Shown here in pieces: positions 55,418 to 64,000 of a stretch of 64,000 bases of DNA. The notes under the pieces were generated by a model. It saw nothing but the letters and a program-made list of their open reading frames with translations. It did not search any database and had not been told where the DNA came from. This DNA comes from Phlegmacium glaucopus (Eukaryota; Basidiomycota; Agaricomycetes; Agaricales; Cortinariaceae): contig MU130621.1 in assembly GCA_015039465.1 (NCBI GenBank), positions 187,387 to 251,386 on the forward strand, given 5' to 3'. The number at the start of each line of letters is the position of its first letter. Within the stretch, counting starts at the first letter, position 1. A program made the translations under genes and the position numbers.

Positions 55418-56029
55418 TTACAAGGTATGTCTGCTCCTAATAAAGTGCTACCCGAGATTTACTCGACGCGTCGCAGGACTCCTAATACTCGGGAATCGCA
55501 GTTAATCTCGGTTCCTTTTTATTTGTAAGATCAGGGGCTCCTGTCCGGCCGAAAAGCCATCCTGGCTTTTGCCCACATATTACTACTACATCGCTACAAG
55601 TTACCTTTATAATTCATTACAATTCCACCTAAATTGTTCATCACAAAACATACATAGATATTGTCTAAGCAAAAGACAAAGATGAACTGGCTTGAACTTG
55701 AAGCTCCCAGTGAAATTTTGATCTAATTAAATCGAATCAATTGTGGAATTCAATAGTTTTCCATCAAATTGTTCTTTCCATATTTGTCGATATCAAATTC
55801 GATTTAATTACATAAATCCATGGACCGGCTGACTAATTTTTGAACTCTTTCACCCTTGCGCCTCCCTGCACTTTCATACAATTTGGACTCTCTCGCTCTT
55901 GATGCTGCTCTGAGGTATGGCAAAGGGTGCAACAGCTTGAATTGAACTATTTTAGCTCACAGAACACGAGGTTCATCCCTGCTGTGCCAAAGAGACGACG
56001 AAAATGGGATGGGTTGATCATCGAAAAGC

Positions 56030-56036
56030 TATAAAA
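56030..56036 (+). promoter_or_regulatory. TATA box of delta-3
   Basis: TATAAAA in the shared context CGAAAAGCTATAAAACCTAC, 143 bp before the ATG. Confidence 0.55.
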
Positions 56037-56178
56037 CCTACCATGTTTTGACGACTATCTGCAGAGCGAACCATACAGTTTGCCCTAGTCTCTACTCAAC
56101 ATAACCTCGGCATCGTACGCTAGTTGCTTTTATTTCACTATCAACTCACTCACTCTTTACTCATTCTAGATCGTCAAT

Positions 56179-56857
56179 ATGACCACTCTTAAACTCAACA
56201 TCCGGGTCGAGGCTACAGAATTGCAGAATCTCAAATCAAGCGGCTTCAATCTCTGTCTCACTAGGGACGTGCAGTATGGCAAGAATGAACTGAAAGGAAA
56301 TGTCGTCTTCGCTATGATCCCGGCCGATAAACTCGCCCCCGTTATGACACTCAGTTGGGAGGAGAAGTACCAAGTCTACGAAACGAATACTTTCGAGGTG
56401 AGCATACGCGTATTCGCTCACTAATACCACTTGATTAAGATGTACAATCATTTAGGCTGGTGTGAAGGTCGATGTCGGCACTACTGTCGCTGACATTCAA
56501 GGAGGCCAGCAAGCCGACTTCGACGTAAATGGCGCTAACAAAGTGCATGGTCCCACTAAGGCCGGCGAACCGTTCCATGTTCAGAACGATTGGCAGAATT
56601 GGGCCCGCGTCGGAGTCAACAACTACGATGCCGCCACCAAGAAATTCGCTTCGATCTTCATCTCACCTAAGGTTCCATTGACCACCTTGAGCAGTCTTCT
56701 CCCGATCCAGAACTATGGCGTCTTTTGGCACATGTCATTGGAAACCAACACCATGTTCGATGTTGCTAAGACTCCCACTTACCCGTTCAGCCTCACGAAG
56801 GTCAGTGAGATCACGCTCGAATACAAGGACGCAGCCTGGCACATTCCAAAGGAGTAG
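56179..56857 (+). CDS. Array protein delta-3 (unrecognised family)
   Basis: Exons are 56179-56397 and 56456-56857, giving 206 residues. It is nearly identical to delta-1 (MTTLKLNIRVEATEL, FNLCLTRDVQYG, NDWQNWARVGVNNYD, IFISPKVPL). It is intact although the DIRS-like element lies upstream, because its promoter region (55690-56178) is kept. Confidence 0.8.
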
Positions 56858-57646
56858 ACCATGTCTGAGGACTGAGGTGTCTTAACAAGCTGTCGCGCAG
56901 GTAGTAGTTTGGAGCTGATATGCTTTGAAATTTTGTACTTCATAAATCGATGTCATGACTATGTGATTTTTACAAGTCTTTGCCTAGGCCTTTGACAGCG
57001 AGATACACTTCTAGCTAATGATAGGCGCAGGCTCTTTCGGCCTCGACCACATGAAATAAATCGGCAAATGATGTCATGTGCAGTGTTGTACCTAACCCTT
57101 AAGCGCTTAAGCTTTAAGCTTAAACGGTAAGGCCTAGAAGGGCTCATATCAATTAAAGATGTCTCTAAGTCAAGTACAACCCTTAATTAAGACTTGTTTC
57201 AAAGTGCAAAGGCTTAAGTAAAAAACTGGGGGTTAATAACCCCAGACCGACAACTATAATTCAGTTTCATGAGAAGTAAGTAGTATGCGATGCCTGTGTC
57301 GAAAAAGGTCTCCGGCTCTTTCAAACGGAATAGGACGACGTATCAGTAGACATTGTTGCTGCAGATGCGCCCATGACAGTTTTATGCAAATACTGGCGGA
57401 GTTTTTCTCATGACAGTTGTCCCTCGTGATGGAATGTTCTCTGCATGAAGCAGGAGTCTTTCGACGACGTTTACCTGAAGGTGATTTCACTAAACATCTT
57501 CTACGCATTGTCAAGCCTTCGCATTGCTAAATCATTGCAAATCACGGTCTCAATCTCTCTCCCTCCGATTTCTGATTCCGGAATGTTCAAACGTTTGACT
57601 CGATCACCCTTTCGAAGAGTCTTCGTAAGGGCGATCGAGCTCCAAA
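56858..57646. other. Spacer with a possible hAT end
   Basis: 57081-57260 starts CAGTGTTGTACCTAACC and is filled with AAGCTTAA/CTTAAGC words, like the subterminal arrays of hAT elements. I could not find a matching right end or target duplication. 57259-57330 repeats part of the beta-gamma spacer module. Confidence 0.35.
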
Positions 57647-57841
57647 ATGGCCTTGAAGATTGGGGTCACTACTGCACAGGCCTTCGATTTCATCGCCGAC
57701 TCTGTCATTCGGAAATTTTCACACTACGTCCCCGATCACCCTATGGTGTTCTCGACTTGCGAACCCCTATACAACCATTTACTCCCGACTCGGTTTTTGG
57801 TAAAACAGTCAGACAACGAACATGGTAGTACGTACCATTGA
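57647..57841 (+). CDS. Small unrecognised ORF
   Basis: A 64-residue frame from ATG (MALKIGVTTAQAFDFIAD) to TGA with fungal-like codon use and a pyrimidine-rich leader. It is not part of the array and has no paralogue here. It may be a 5' gene fragment carried in by rearrangement. Function is unknown. Confidence 0.25.
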   Translation: MALKIGVTTAQAFDFIADSVIRKFSHYVPDHPMVFSTCEPLYNHLLPTRFLVKQSDNEHGSTYH

Positions 57842-58128
57842 AACTCCAGCAAGTTTAGACAACTTTTAGGTAAAGTTTGACCATCGATCAAATCTCCAAT
57901 GACTCTGAAAGATTATGAATTGGATTCTCTTGCCACCCATGCAGACGCTTCAGGAACATGATAAGCGCTCGTGGCCCACACTGATCAGATGACGCTCAAT
58001 CATATCATATCACTTCCCCTCATGCGTTCGCGTTTCAGACGACCTTGAGGTTGAGAGATAATCCCTTCGAATCTGGAAGCGAGGGGATGGGAAGGGTCCT
58101 GCGAGGAGGAGAACAAGTGTTTGCATAC

Positions 58129-58371
58129 TTACCGTGACCTTAAACTGCGTTGTTCCGTAGACTTGGTACTTATCCTTCCACACGACCGGATATGGGCGGC
58201 GAGGTACAGCCTCAGGTACCTAGAAGGGCAGGCATAGAAGACGATATTTCCAGGTTTACGCATTCCGTTAAACTGCACGGTCCTACTGAGGCAGAGATTG
58301 AAGCCGCCCGCTCGGAGAGTCACCAAGTCTTCGTGGGCGATATCGATTTTGAGGGTAAGGGGCTTGGACAT
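58129..58371 (-). pseudogene. Array gene gamma-4, truncated
   Basis: Exon 1 starts MSKPLTLKIDIAHEDLVTL and keeps FNLCLSRTVQF. A frameshift follows after YACPSRY (near 58200), exon 2 is missing, and the sequence joins at about 58120 to an inverted copy of the spacer seen at 19850-19990. Positions 57842-58128 are that inverted spacer. Confidence 0.75.
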
Positions 58372-59060
58372 GATGACGATCTAGAAAAAGTAAAAGTCAG
58401 TGAGGTGACGACGAGATACAAGCGATTAGCATGCGATGAACGTAATAAAGACAAACGCAAAAAGGGTTCCTTCCGTGAAAATTCCTTGGTAATATTTATG
58501 GCTCAAGCGCTCAAGTTCCATACAAGTTCCGTAATCAAACATTCTCATTTCCGTTGCTTATACAATTGACCTGTTAAACGAATGTCTTACCCAAAATCCC
58601 TGATTCCCTGAATGACTTTGTAGACCAAGCCAATTGAAAAAATGGATCTAATTAAATCGAATTACTCGAAGCAAATCCAAGAAAGTGTGTCAAAAGTCGA
58701 ATTAAATATCAAATTGTTCCTTCCAAATAATTTGTTATTGTTAAGATGCAAAAATATTTAATTGACATTTTCTTCGATATCACATTCGATTTAAAATCAT
58801 TTAATTAATCGTCGCCACATTGTAGGCCTAAGCGAAATGAACGCTTAGCGGATAAGCGATTCCCCAAATTTTTGGACTCTGAACCCTGCGCATTCATCTC
58901 CCCTGCCAATTTGGATTCTCGCTCGCAACGCCATGAGGTATAAATGTGGCAAGGGGTGCGAAAGTTTGAATGGCATTATTTAGCTCATGTTAGGTTCATC
59001 TCTGCTATGTTACTGCTGTGCCAAAAAGGCGACGAAAATGGGACGGGTTGACCGAAAAGC

Positions 59061-59067
59061 TATAAAA
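59061..59067 (+). promoter_or_regulatory. TATA box of delta-4
   Basis: TATAAAA in the context CCGAAAAGCTATAAAACCTAC, 132 bp before the ATG. Confidence 0.55.
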
Positions 59068-59192
59068 CCTACCATTTTTTTAGGGAGTAAACCAAACAGT
59101 TCGCCCTAATTCTACATAACCTCAGCATCGTGCGCTAGTTGCTTGTCTTTCACTATCAACTCACTCACTCGCACTCTTTCTAGATCGTCAAT

Positions 59193-59868
59193 ATGACCAC
59201 TCTTAAACTCAAGGTTCTGGTGGAGGCTTCAGAATTGAGCAATCTCAAAGAAAGTGGCTTCAATCTCTGCCTCACTAGGGACGTGGTGTATGGCCAAAAT
59301 GAACTGAGAGGAAATGTCGTCTTCGCTATGATCCCGGCGGAAAAACTCGCCCCCGTTATGACACTCATTTGGGAGGAGAAGTACCAAGTCTACGAAACGA
59401 ATACTTTCGAGGTGAGTTTACACGTATTTTCTCACTAATACCACTTGATTAAGATATACAATCATTTAGGTTGGTGTGAAGGTCGACGTCGGCACTACTA
59501 TCGCTGACATTCAAGGAGGCCAGCAAGCCGACTTTGACAAAAATGGCGCTTACAAAGTGCATGGTCCCACTAGGGCCGGCGAACCTTTCAATGTTCAGAA
59601 CGACTGGCAGAATTGGGCCCGCGTCGGTGTCAACAACTACGATGCCTCCACCAAGAAATTCGCTTCGATCTTCATCTCACCTAAGGTTCCATTGGCCATG
59701 TTGAGCACTCTTCTCCCGATCCAGAATTATCGCGTCTTCTGGCACATGTCATTGGAAACCAACACCATTTTCGACGTTGCTAAGACTCCTACTTACTCGT
59801 TCAGCCTCACGAAGGTCAGTGATATAACGCTCGAATACATGAACGCAACCTGGTGCATTCCGATGTAG
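59193..59868 (+). CDS. Array protein delta-4 (unrecognised family)
   Basis: Exons are 59193-59411 and 59470-59868, giving 205 residues. Exon 1: MTTLKLKVLVEASELSNLK, FNLCLTRDVVYG, WEEKYQVYET. Exon 2: IADIQGGQADFD-like, NDWQNWARVGVNNYD, VFWHMSLETNTIFD. It is the most diverged delta copy but is still intact, which suggests selection on this subfamily. Its divergent gamma partner (58129-58371) is dead. Confidence 0.78.
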
Positions 59869-60214
59869 TAGACCATATCTGAGGACTGAGGACTCGGAGT
59901 TTTACCAAGCCGTCGCGCAGGTAGTTTGGGATTGATATGCTTTGAAATTTGTACTTCATATATATATATCAATCATGACTATGTGACTTTTACAAGTCCT
60001 TGACCGGGCCTTTGACGGTGGGATACGCTTCCGGTTGCAGGCTCTTCTAGCTTTGACCACACATGAAATAAATCGGCAAATGATGGTCCATGCCAGTGTA
60101 AAGACCGGCAACTTCAAAGTTGAAGCTCTGGTTCACCGTTGGCAAAGGCGTTAGAAATTATCAAATACTATGCAGAGAAAGAAGATGAACAAAGTGCTTA
60201 TCAGAGATATACTA

Positions 60215-60600
60215 CTATCCACTAATCCTTAAAAAAAAAAATTTCAAATTGGTAGCGACTATTGTACGAATAAATAATTCAAGTTGTGTTGGATACTGCG
60301 AGCAAGTTATCAGTTTCCAAGGCCGACATCGCCATTGGTTCATCGCTGGAGGGATTACTAGTAAATACGGAGAGATCGCATATCTTGGAGTCCGAGACCA
60401 ATGTATGTTACATTCTCCTGGAAGGAATATATGGTTGTTGAATTGAAGCATGACACGACCGGTCTTGCTATATACATCGAGCTGAGGTTCGTCCTTGATT
60501 TTCGACAAAGGACGGACGTTTTGCACCTGCATCCCCTCCACTGCTTTCCAAATTTCAAGATCTAAGAAAAAGTCCAGGTTCATCCCATTGTAGGAAAACG
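60215..60600 (-). pseudogene. Remnant of an unrecognised ORF downstream of delta-4
   Basis: Third copy of the delta-trailing relic. The minus strand reads NGMNLDFFLDLEIWKAVEG, LSKIKDEP and VMLQFNNHIF, then breaks off in a frameshift and deletion. Confidence 0.4.
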
Positions 60601-60922
60601 AATGCCTGAAGTAGTTTGGGCGTCAAGATAATACAAACGCGAGAAAGCCAAATGAGTGATTGCAGACGTGATGCCTTTGTTGTAAAGGTTTCACCAAATG
60701 CAATTTCTTTCACTAGGTTCGCTTAATATGTATTTGACCTCAACGTCGTCTAGCGGTGACCATATCATTCAGGATTCCAATATTCATAGATCCGAGGAGT
60801 TTCAGCTGGCCAACTTGCTGTCATATCCTCCGGACTGCGCGCATCTACAGCAGATACGAGCACCACGAGTCGCCATCCAGACCAAGATACGAACCCCGAG
60901 TTGATTTGAGCCGCCAACAAGA

Positions 60923-61147
60923 CTACAAAATTTCCTTAGGTTGAAATAAACGGTCAGATTTGATGTGAATAGGCCTAGGGACATCGAGTGCAGCAATTAA
61001 TACTTTGGATTTTGGTATGAAAGGGCCGTTGAGCTGGATAGCTGTGAAACAGACATAGATTTCGACTGGAGTTTGAAAGGAGTAGAGATATGGGCAGTCA
61101 ATAGGTTTCCTAGACTCGATGCTATTTTGGAAGGGCAGTACGAGCAT
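60923..61147 (-). CDS. Unrecognised ORF fragment between units 4 and 5
   Basis: An open stretch of 74 codons (SRKPIDCPYLYSFQTPVEIY, FIPKSKVLIAALDVPRPIHI) with a protein-like composition. It has no paralogue elsewhere in the window and no clear start. It may belong to a gene disrupted at the inversion point. Confidence is low. Confidence 0.25.
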   Translation of the reverse strand: MLVLPFQNSIESRKPIDCPYLYSFQTPVEIYVCFTAIQLNGPFIPKSKVLIAALDVPRPIHIKSDRLFQPKEIL

Positions 61148-61204
61148 CCGAACGGATCTTGACTTGATCGATAGTGTTGGATTTGTTGTGAATGTATTGA
61201 CCCG

Positions 61205-61600
61205 TTGGCGTCAGAAGGTCAGATATGGTCGCACTCAGAGTCAGTAGGGACGTGCAGTTTACAGGAACGTTTGAACGAGGAAATGTTGTCTTCTCTGCCG
61301 TCCCTCCTAAACACCTCGCCCCACTGGAAGGATGAGTACGAAACAACGCAGTTTAAGCCTGAGGTAAGTACGCGGCTGTTCTCTTGCTGTTGCCACTTCA
61401 CCTAGATACGCAAACATATAGACTGGCGATCCGGTGGCTATTGATCAGGCGCGCCATAACTACAACGTTAACAGCCATACATACTCTTCCTTCTTCGTCT
61501 CATGGTAACCGGCATTCTGCCAATGCAGTTATAAAACGTCTTCTGGGACACCAAGTTGGCCGCTCACGATGGGTGCTCGGTGACCAACGCCTTGACTAGC
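61205..61600 (+). pseudogene. Array gene gamma-5, decayed and inverted
   Basis: Plus-strand pieces match gamma exon 1 (SRDVQF-like, GNVVFSAVP, WKDEYETTQFKPE) followed by GTAAGT, an intron ending ATATAG, and shortened exon 2 pieces (NYNVNSHTYSSFFVS, then frame loss). Orientation is opposite to the other gamma copies. Confidence 0.7.
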
Positions 61601-61739
61601 CACCTTCTGGTCAGACGATACTCAATCCTCTCACCTTTCTTGATTCGTTTGCATTTCAGACGACCTTGAAATCAAGAGATAAGCCCTTCGAATTTGGAAG
61701 CAAAGTAATGGGCATACTGATTTCTGCTCATTAACAAAG

Positions 61740-62440
61740 GAGTCAGTCGCGGGCCGCGGCTACCGACCACTGCTGCCTAACGCGACCTTTCCCCTCCACA
61801 TCGTCAAGCAGCGGCCACCTCCGTTTCCCAACCCCGCCGCTCCTTTCCGCACCGCCCCCCATGACCAACAACAAAGCCCATAAATTTGAGGTATGATCCG
61901 CTCTTGGTGAGCCCCAAGGATCTTGACCCCTTGACCCGACTTTCATTCAACTTTCATTCAAGCTGTTTCTGATATGAATTTTCTGGGTTTCTTTCAAGCC
62001 TCCGGGTGCTAGCTAATCCATATAAGACCAGTATATCAAAGGGGGGCGGCTTCCTGTTGTGTTAGATGAACAGGTCACATTGTCAGTGGCATGCTCAACG
62101 GAGAGATAATCTGATCTCGGCAGATATACATCCCTCAGGGATCGAAAGATCTACTTCTTTGCAGGTCCAATAGAACACGATGATTCAGCTTCATAATAAG
62201 TAGCATGCGATAGCTGGGTCGAAAAAGGTCTCCGGCTCTTTCAAACCCGTGCTAATCCATATAGGATCAGTACATCGAAGGGCGGCTTCGCTTTGTATTA
62301 GATGAAAAGGTCACATTGTCAGTGGCGTCCTTTGTAAACCGCAACGGAGAGATACATCCCATAGGGTTTAGAAAGAGGTATGTTGAACGGAAGCCGCTAT
62401 TATTGACAGACGCATACGGTGAAAAAAGAGGAAAACGGAA
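61740..62440. repeat. Inverted copy of the beta-gamma spacer
   Basis: 61740-61950 is the reverse complement of the 19562-19774 type spacer, and 62040-62440 of the 19030-19560 module. This places gamma-5, spacer and beta-4 as an inverted cassette fragment. Confidence 0.7.
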
Positions 62441-62859
62441 TAGGACGAGGGAGGTCTCCTGCTCAAATTCTGCTGAAAAAAAGTTGAGCATTCGAAGTAA
62501 CACAAGTCACATCTGTCAGTGTCACGTAATACCAATTTCAAGCGATTAGTCAGCCGGCATTTAATATTATTCTTTCCGGCGACCAACAATTCACGAGGCA
62601 AAGGGTGCAACAGCTTGAATGAAACCATTGAGCTCACATCAAAGAACACAAGGTTCATCTCTTCTGTGCCAACGAGGTGACGAAAATGGGAATGGTCGAC
62701 ACCGAAAAGTCATAAAGCCAACCATGTTTTGAGGAATATCCGCAGAACAAACCTAACAGTTCGTCATCGTCTCTGCTATACACAACTTCAACATTGTATA
62801 CTAGCTGCTTGTTTTTTCACTGTCAATTTACTCACCCTCACTCTTTCTAGATCGTCAAT

Positions 62860-63520
62860 ATGGCTGGTGCCCTTATCCTCCACCTCAAGGTCGACATGGC
62901 AGACTTAGATATTCTCAAGCAAGGCGGTTTCAATCTCTGCCTCACTAGGGACGTGAAGTATGGCGCGCAGGAACTAAAAGGAAATGTCGTCTTCTCTATG
63001 ATCCCGACCAAAGGCCTCGCCCCCACTATGGTACTCCGTTGGGAGGAGGAGAAGTTCCAAGTCTACGAAACTCTCCAGGTGAGTAAACACGTATTCGCTC
63101 GCTCATACCACTTGACTAAAATGTACAATCATGTAGCTTGGCGAGAAGGTCCAAGCCGGCACTATGATCGCCGACATTGAAGGAGGCCAGGAAGCCGACT
63201 TCGACAGAGCTGGCAATTACAAGCTCCATGGTGTCCCTGAGCCCGGCCAGCCGTTCCGCGTTGGGAACGGATGGCAGAATCAGGCCCACGTCGGGGTCAA
63301 AATCTATGATTACGGCACCTTCTTCATCTCACCCAAGGTTCCATTGCACTCGACGAGCGCTCTTCTCCCGAGGAAGAACTATGGCATCTTCTGGGACATG
63401 AAATTGGAAACCGACACCATTTTCGATCATACTTCAACTGAACCTTACCAGTTTAGCCACACAGACGACAGTCAGATTATGCTCGAATACAAGAATGGAG
63501 TCTGGAGCACTCTGAAGTAG
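62860..63520 (+). CDS. Array protein beta-4 (unrecognised family)
   Basis: Exons are 62860-63078 and 63137-63520, with a 58-nt phase-0 intron, giving 200 residues. Exon 1: LILHLKVDMADLDILKQGG, FNLCLTRDVKYG, GNVVFSMIP. Exon 2: IADIEGGQ, FISPKVPL, IFWDMKLETDTIFDHTSTEP and QIMLEYKNGVWS. It is intact and, unlike the other beta copies, on the plus strand because it lies in the inverted unit. Upstream, CATAAAGCCAACCATG at about 62711 replaces the usual TATAAAACC core. Positions 63521-64000 hold no gene I can support. Confidence 0.75.
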
Positions 63521-64000
63521 TTGACTATGTCTATGGAGTCTTAACAAGCCATCGTGCAGGCAGTAGCTTGGAATTAATATGCTTTGAAATTTGTACTTCA
63601 TAAAGCGATGTCATTCAAGTGGCTATGTGATCATTACAAGTCTTCGCCTGGTCTTTGACAGTGAAGGTAGTGGTCAACTATCGAATAAAATCTGTGTGGT
63701 AAAGGAAAGAGGCACCAAGGAAAAATAGCTAAGCGCCGGGCCCGTGTCATAACTAGACATCGAAAAACGTTGTTACCCTTCAGAGTGTACGGTAGTTCCT
63801 TGTAAAGGTTGGAATATATTTGTTTTTAAATTTTATCAGAAGTTTGTTTTATGCGTATGGTGGGCCCACGCGGGTACACTGAAAGAAATCGGCAAATGAT
63901 GGTCATGTGAAGATCGACTCGGACAACTCTGGTTCACTGTTGGCAAAGCCATTAGAAATAATAAATACTACTATAATACTATTGCCAAGATTGACAACGT

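Larger units (their letters stand above)
48471..55660 (+). mobile_element. DIRS-like tyrosine-recombinase retrotransposon
   Basis: About 7.2 kb inserted between gamma-3 and delta-3. The gamma-delta intergenic sequence of units 1 and 2 stops at about 48470 (aaggcacaggtcacgtg) and resumes at about 55660. It encodes a Gag-like protein, RT-RNase H and a tyrosine recombinase in overlapping frames, and lacks flanking LTRs and a DDE integrase. Borders are approximate; I could not identify the characteristic inverted or split terminal repeats. It contains two solo LTRs and scrambled RT duplicates. Confidence 0.8.

Noticed and set aside
57081..57260. A complete hAT element starting CAGTGTTGTACC
   Set aside because: Only a left-like end and AAGC arrays are visible; no right end or target duplication could be found.

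Overview
This window looks like a chromosome segment of a basidiomycete fungus, most likely an Agaricomycete. That is inferred from dense short spliceosomal introns (about 47-81 nt, GT-AG), a NACHT-WD40 NLR-type gene, a GPI-type GH79 glycosidase and a mixture of Helitron, hAT, Copia and DIRS-like elements. No rRNA, tRNA or CRISPR array was recognised.

Left arm (1-9.8 kb). A six-exon NACHT-WD40 gene on the minus strand (start 8668, stop 1805) is cut in two by a 2.37-kb non-autonomous hAT-like element (4855-7223) with a clean 8-bp target duplication. Without the element and one duplication copy, the frame is continuous and would encode about 1,397 residues. The C-terminal half carries 14 nearly identical 42-residue WD40 repeats. 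A Helitron helicase fragment lies just downstream, and two diverged copies of a host segment (1-850 and 8916-9600) flank the locus.

Housekeeping core (9.8-15.4 kb). A six-exon long-chain acyl-CoA synthetase gene (+) converges on a ten-exon GH79 glycoside hydrolase gene (-). Both can be followed exon by exon with phase kept at every junction.

Right arm (15.4-64 kb). This is an expanded array of an unrecognised family of about 200-214-residue proteins, each encoded by two exons around a phase-0 intron of 58-60 nt. Sixteen copies or relics fall into four subfamilies, here called alpha, beta, gamma and delta. They recur as a cassette in the order alpha(+) beta(-) gamma(-) delta(+): unit 1 at 16.1-22.5 kb, unit 2 at 34.4-40.5 kb and unit 3 at 42.0-56.9 kb. 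A partial unit follows at 58.1-59.9 kb and an inverted partial unit at 61.2-63.5 kb. The gamma-delta part of units 1 and 2 is almost identical over 2.9 kb at a constant offset of 18,032 bp. Fragments of the neighbouring GH79 gene lie at the head of units 2 and 3, so the duplicated segment once included its 5' end.

Mobile elements have expanded the array. An 8.9-kb Copia-type LTR element (23293-32159) lies inside a GH79 fragment. It carries an intact 3.97-kb hAT element with a 14-exon transposase in gag and an 819-bp inverted-repeat element in its 5' LTR. Its own reading frame is broken by four in-frame TGA codons in positions where CGA is expected. A DIRS-like tyrosine-recombinase retrotransposon (about 48.5-55.7 kb) separates gamma from delta in unit 3 and holds two oppositely oriented solo LTRs. 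Smaller insertions include a 408-bp MITE, a tyrosinase gene fragment and a 1.24-kb insertion.

All exon models come from reading splice signals and frame continuity by eye. No homology search was run, so family names rest on recognised motifs.
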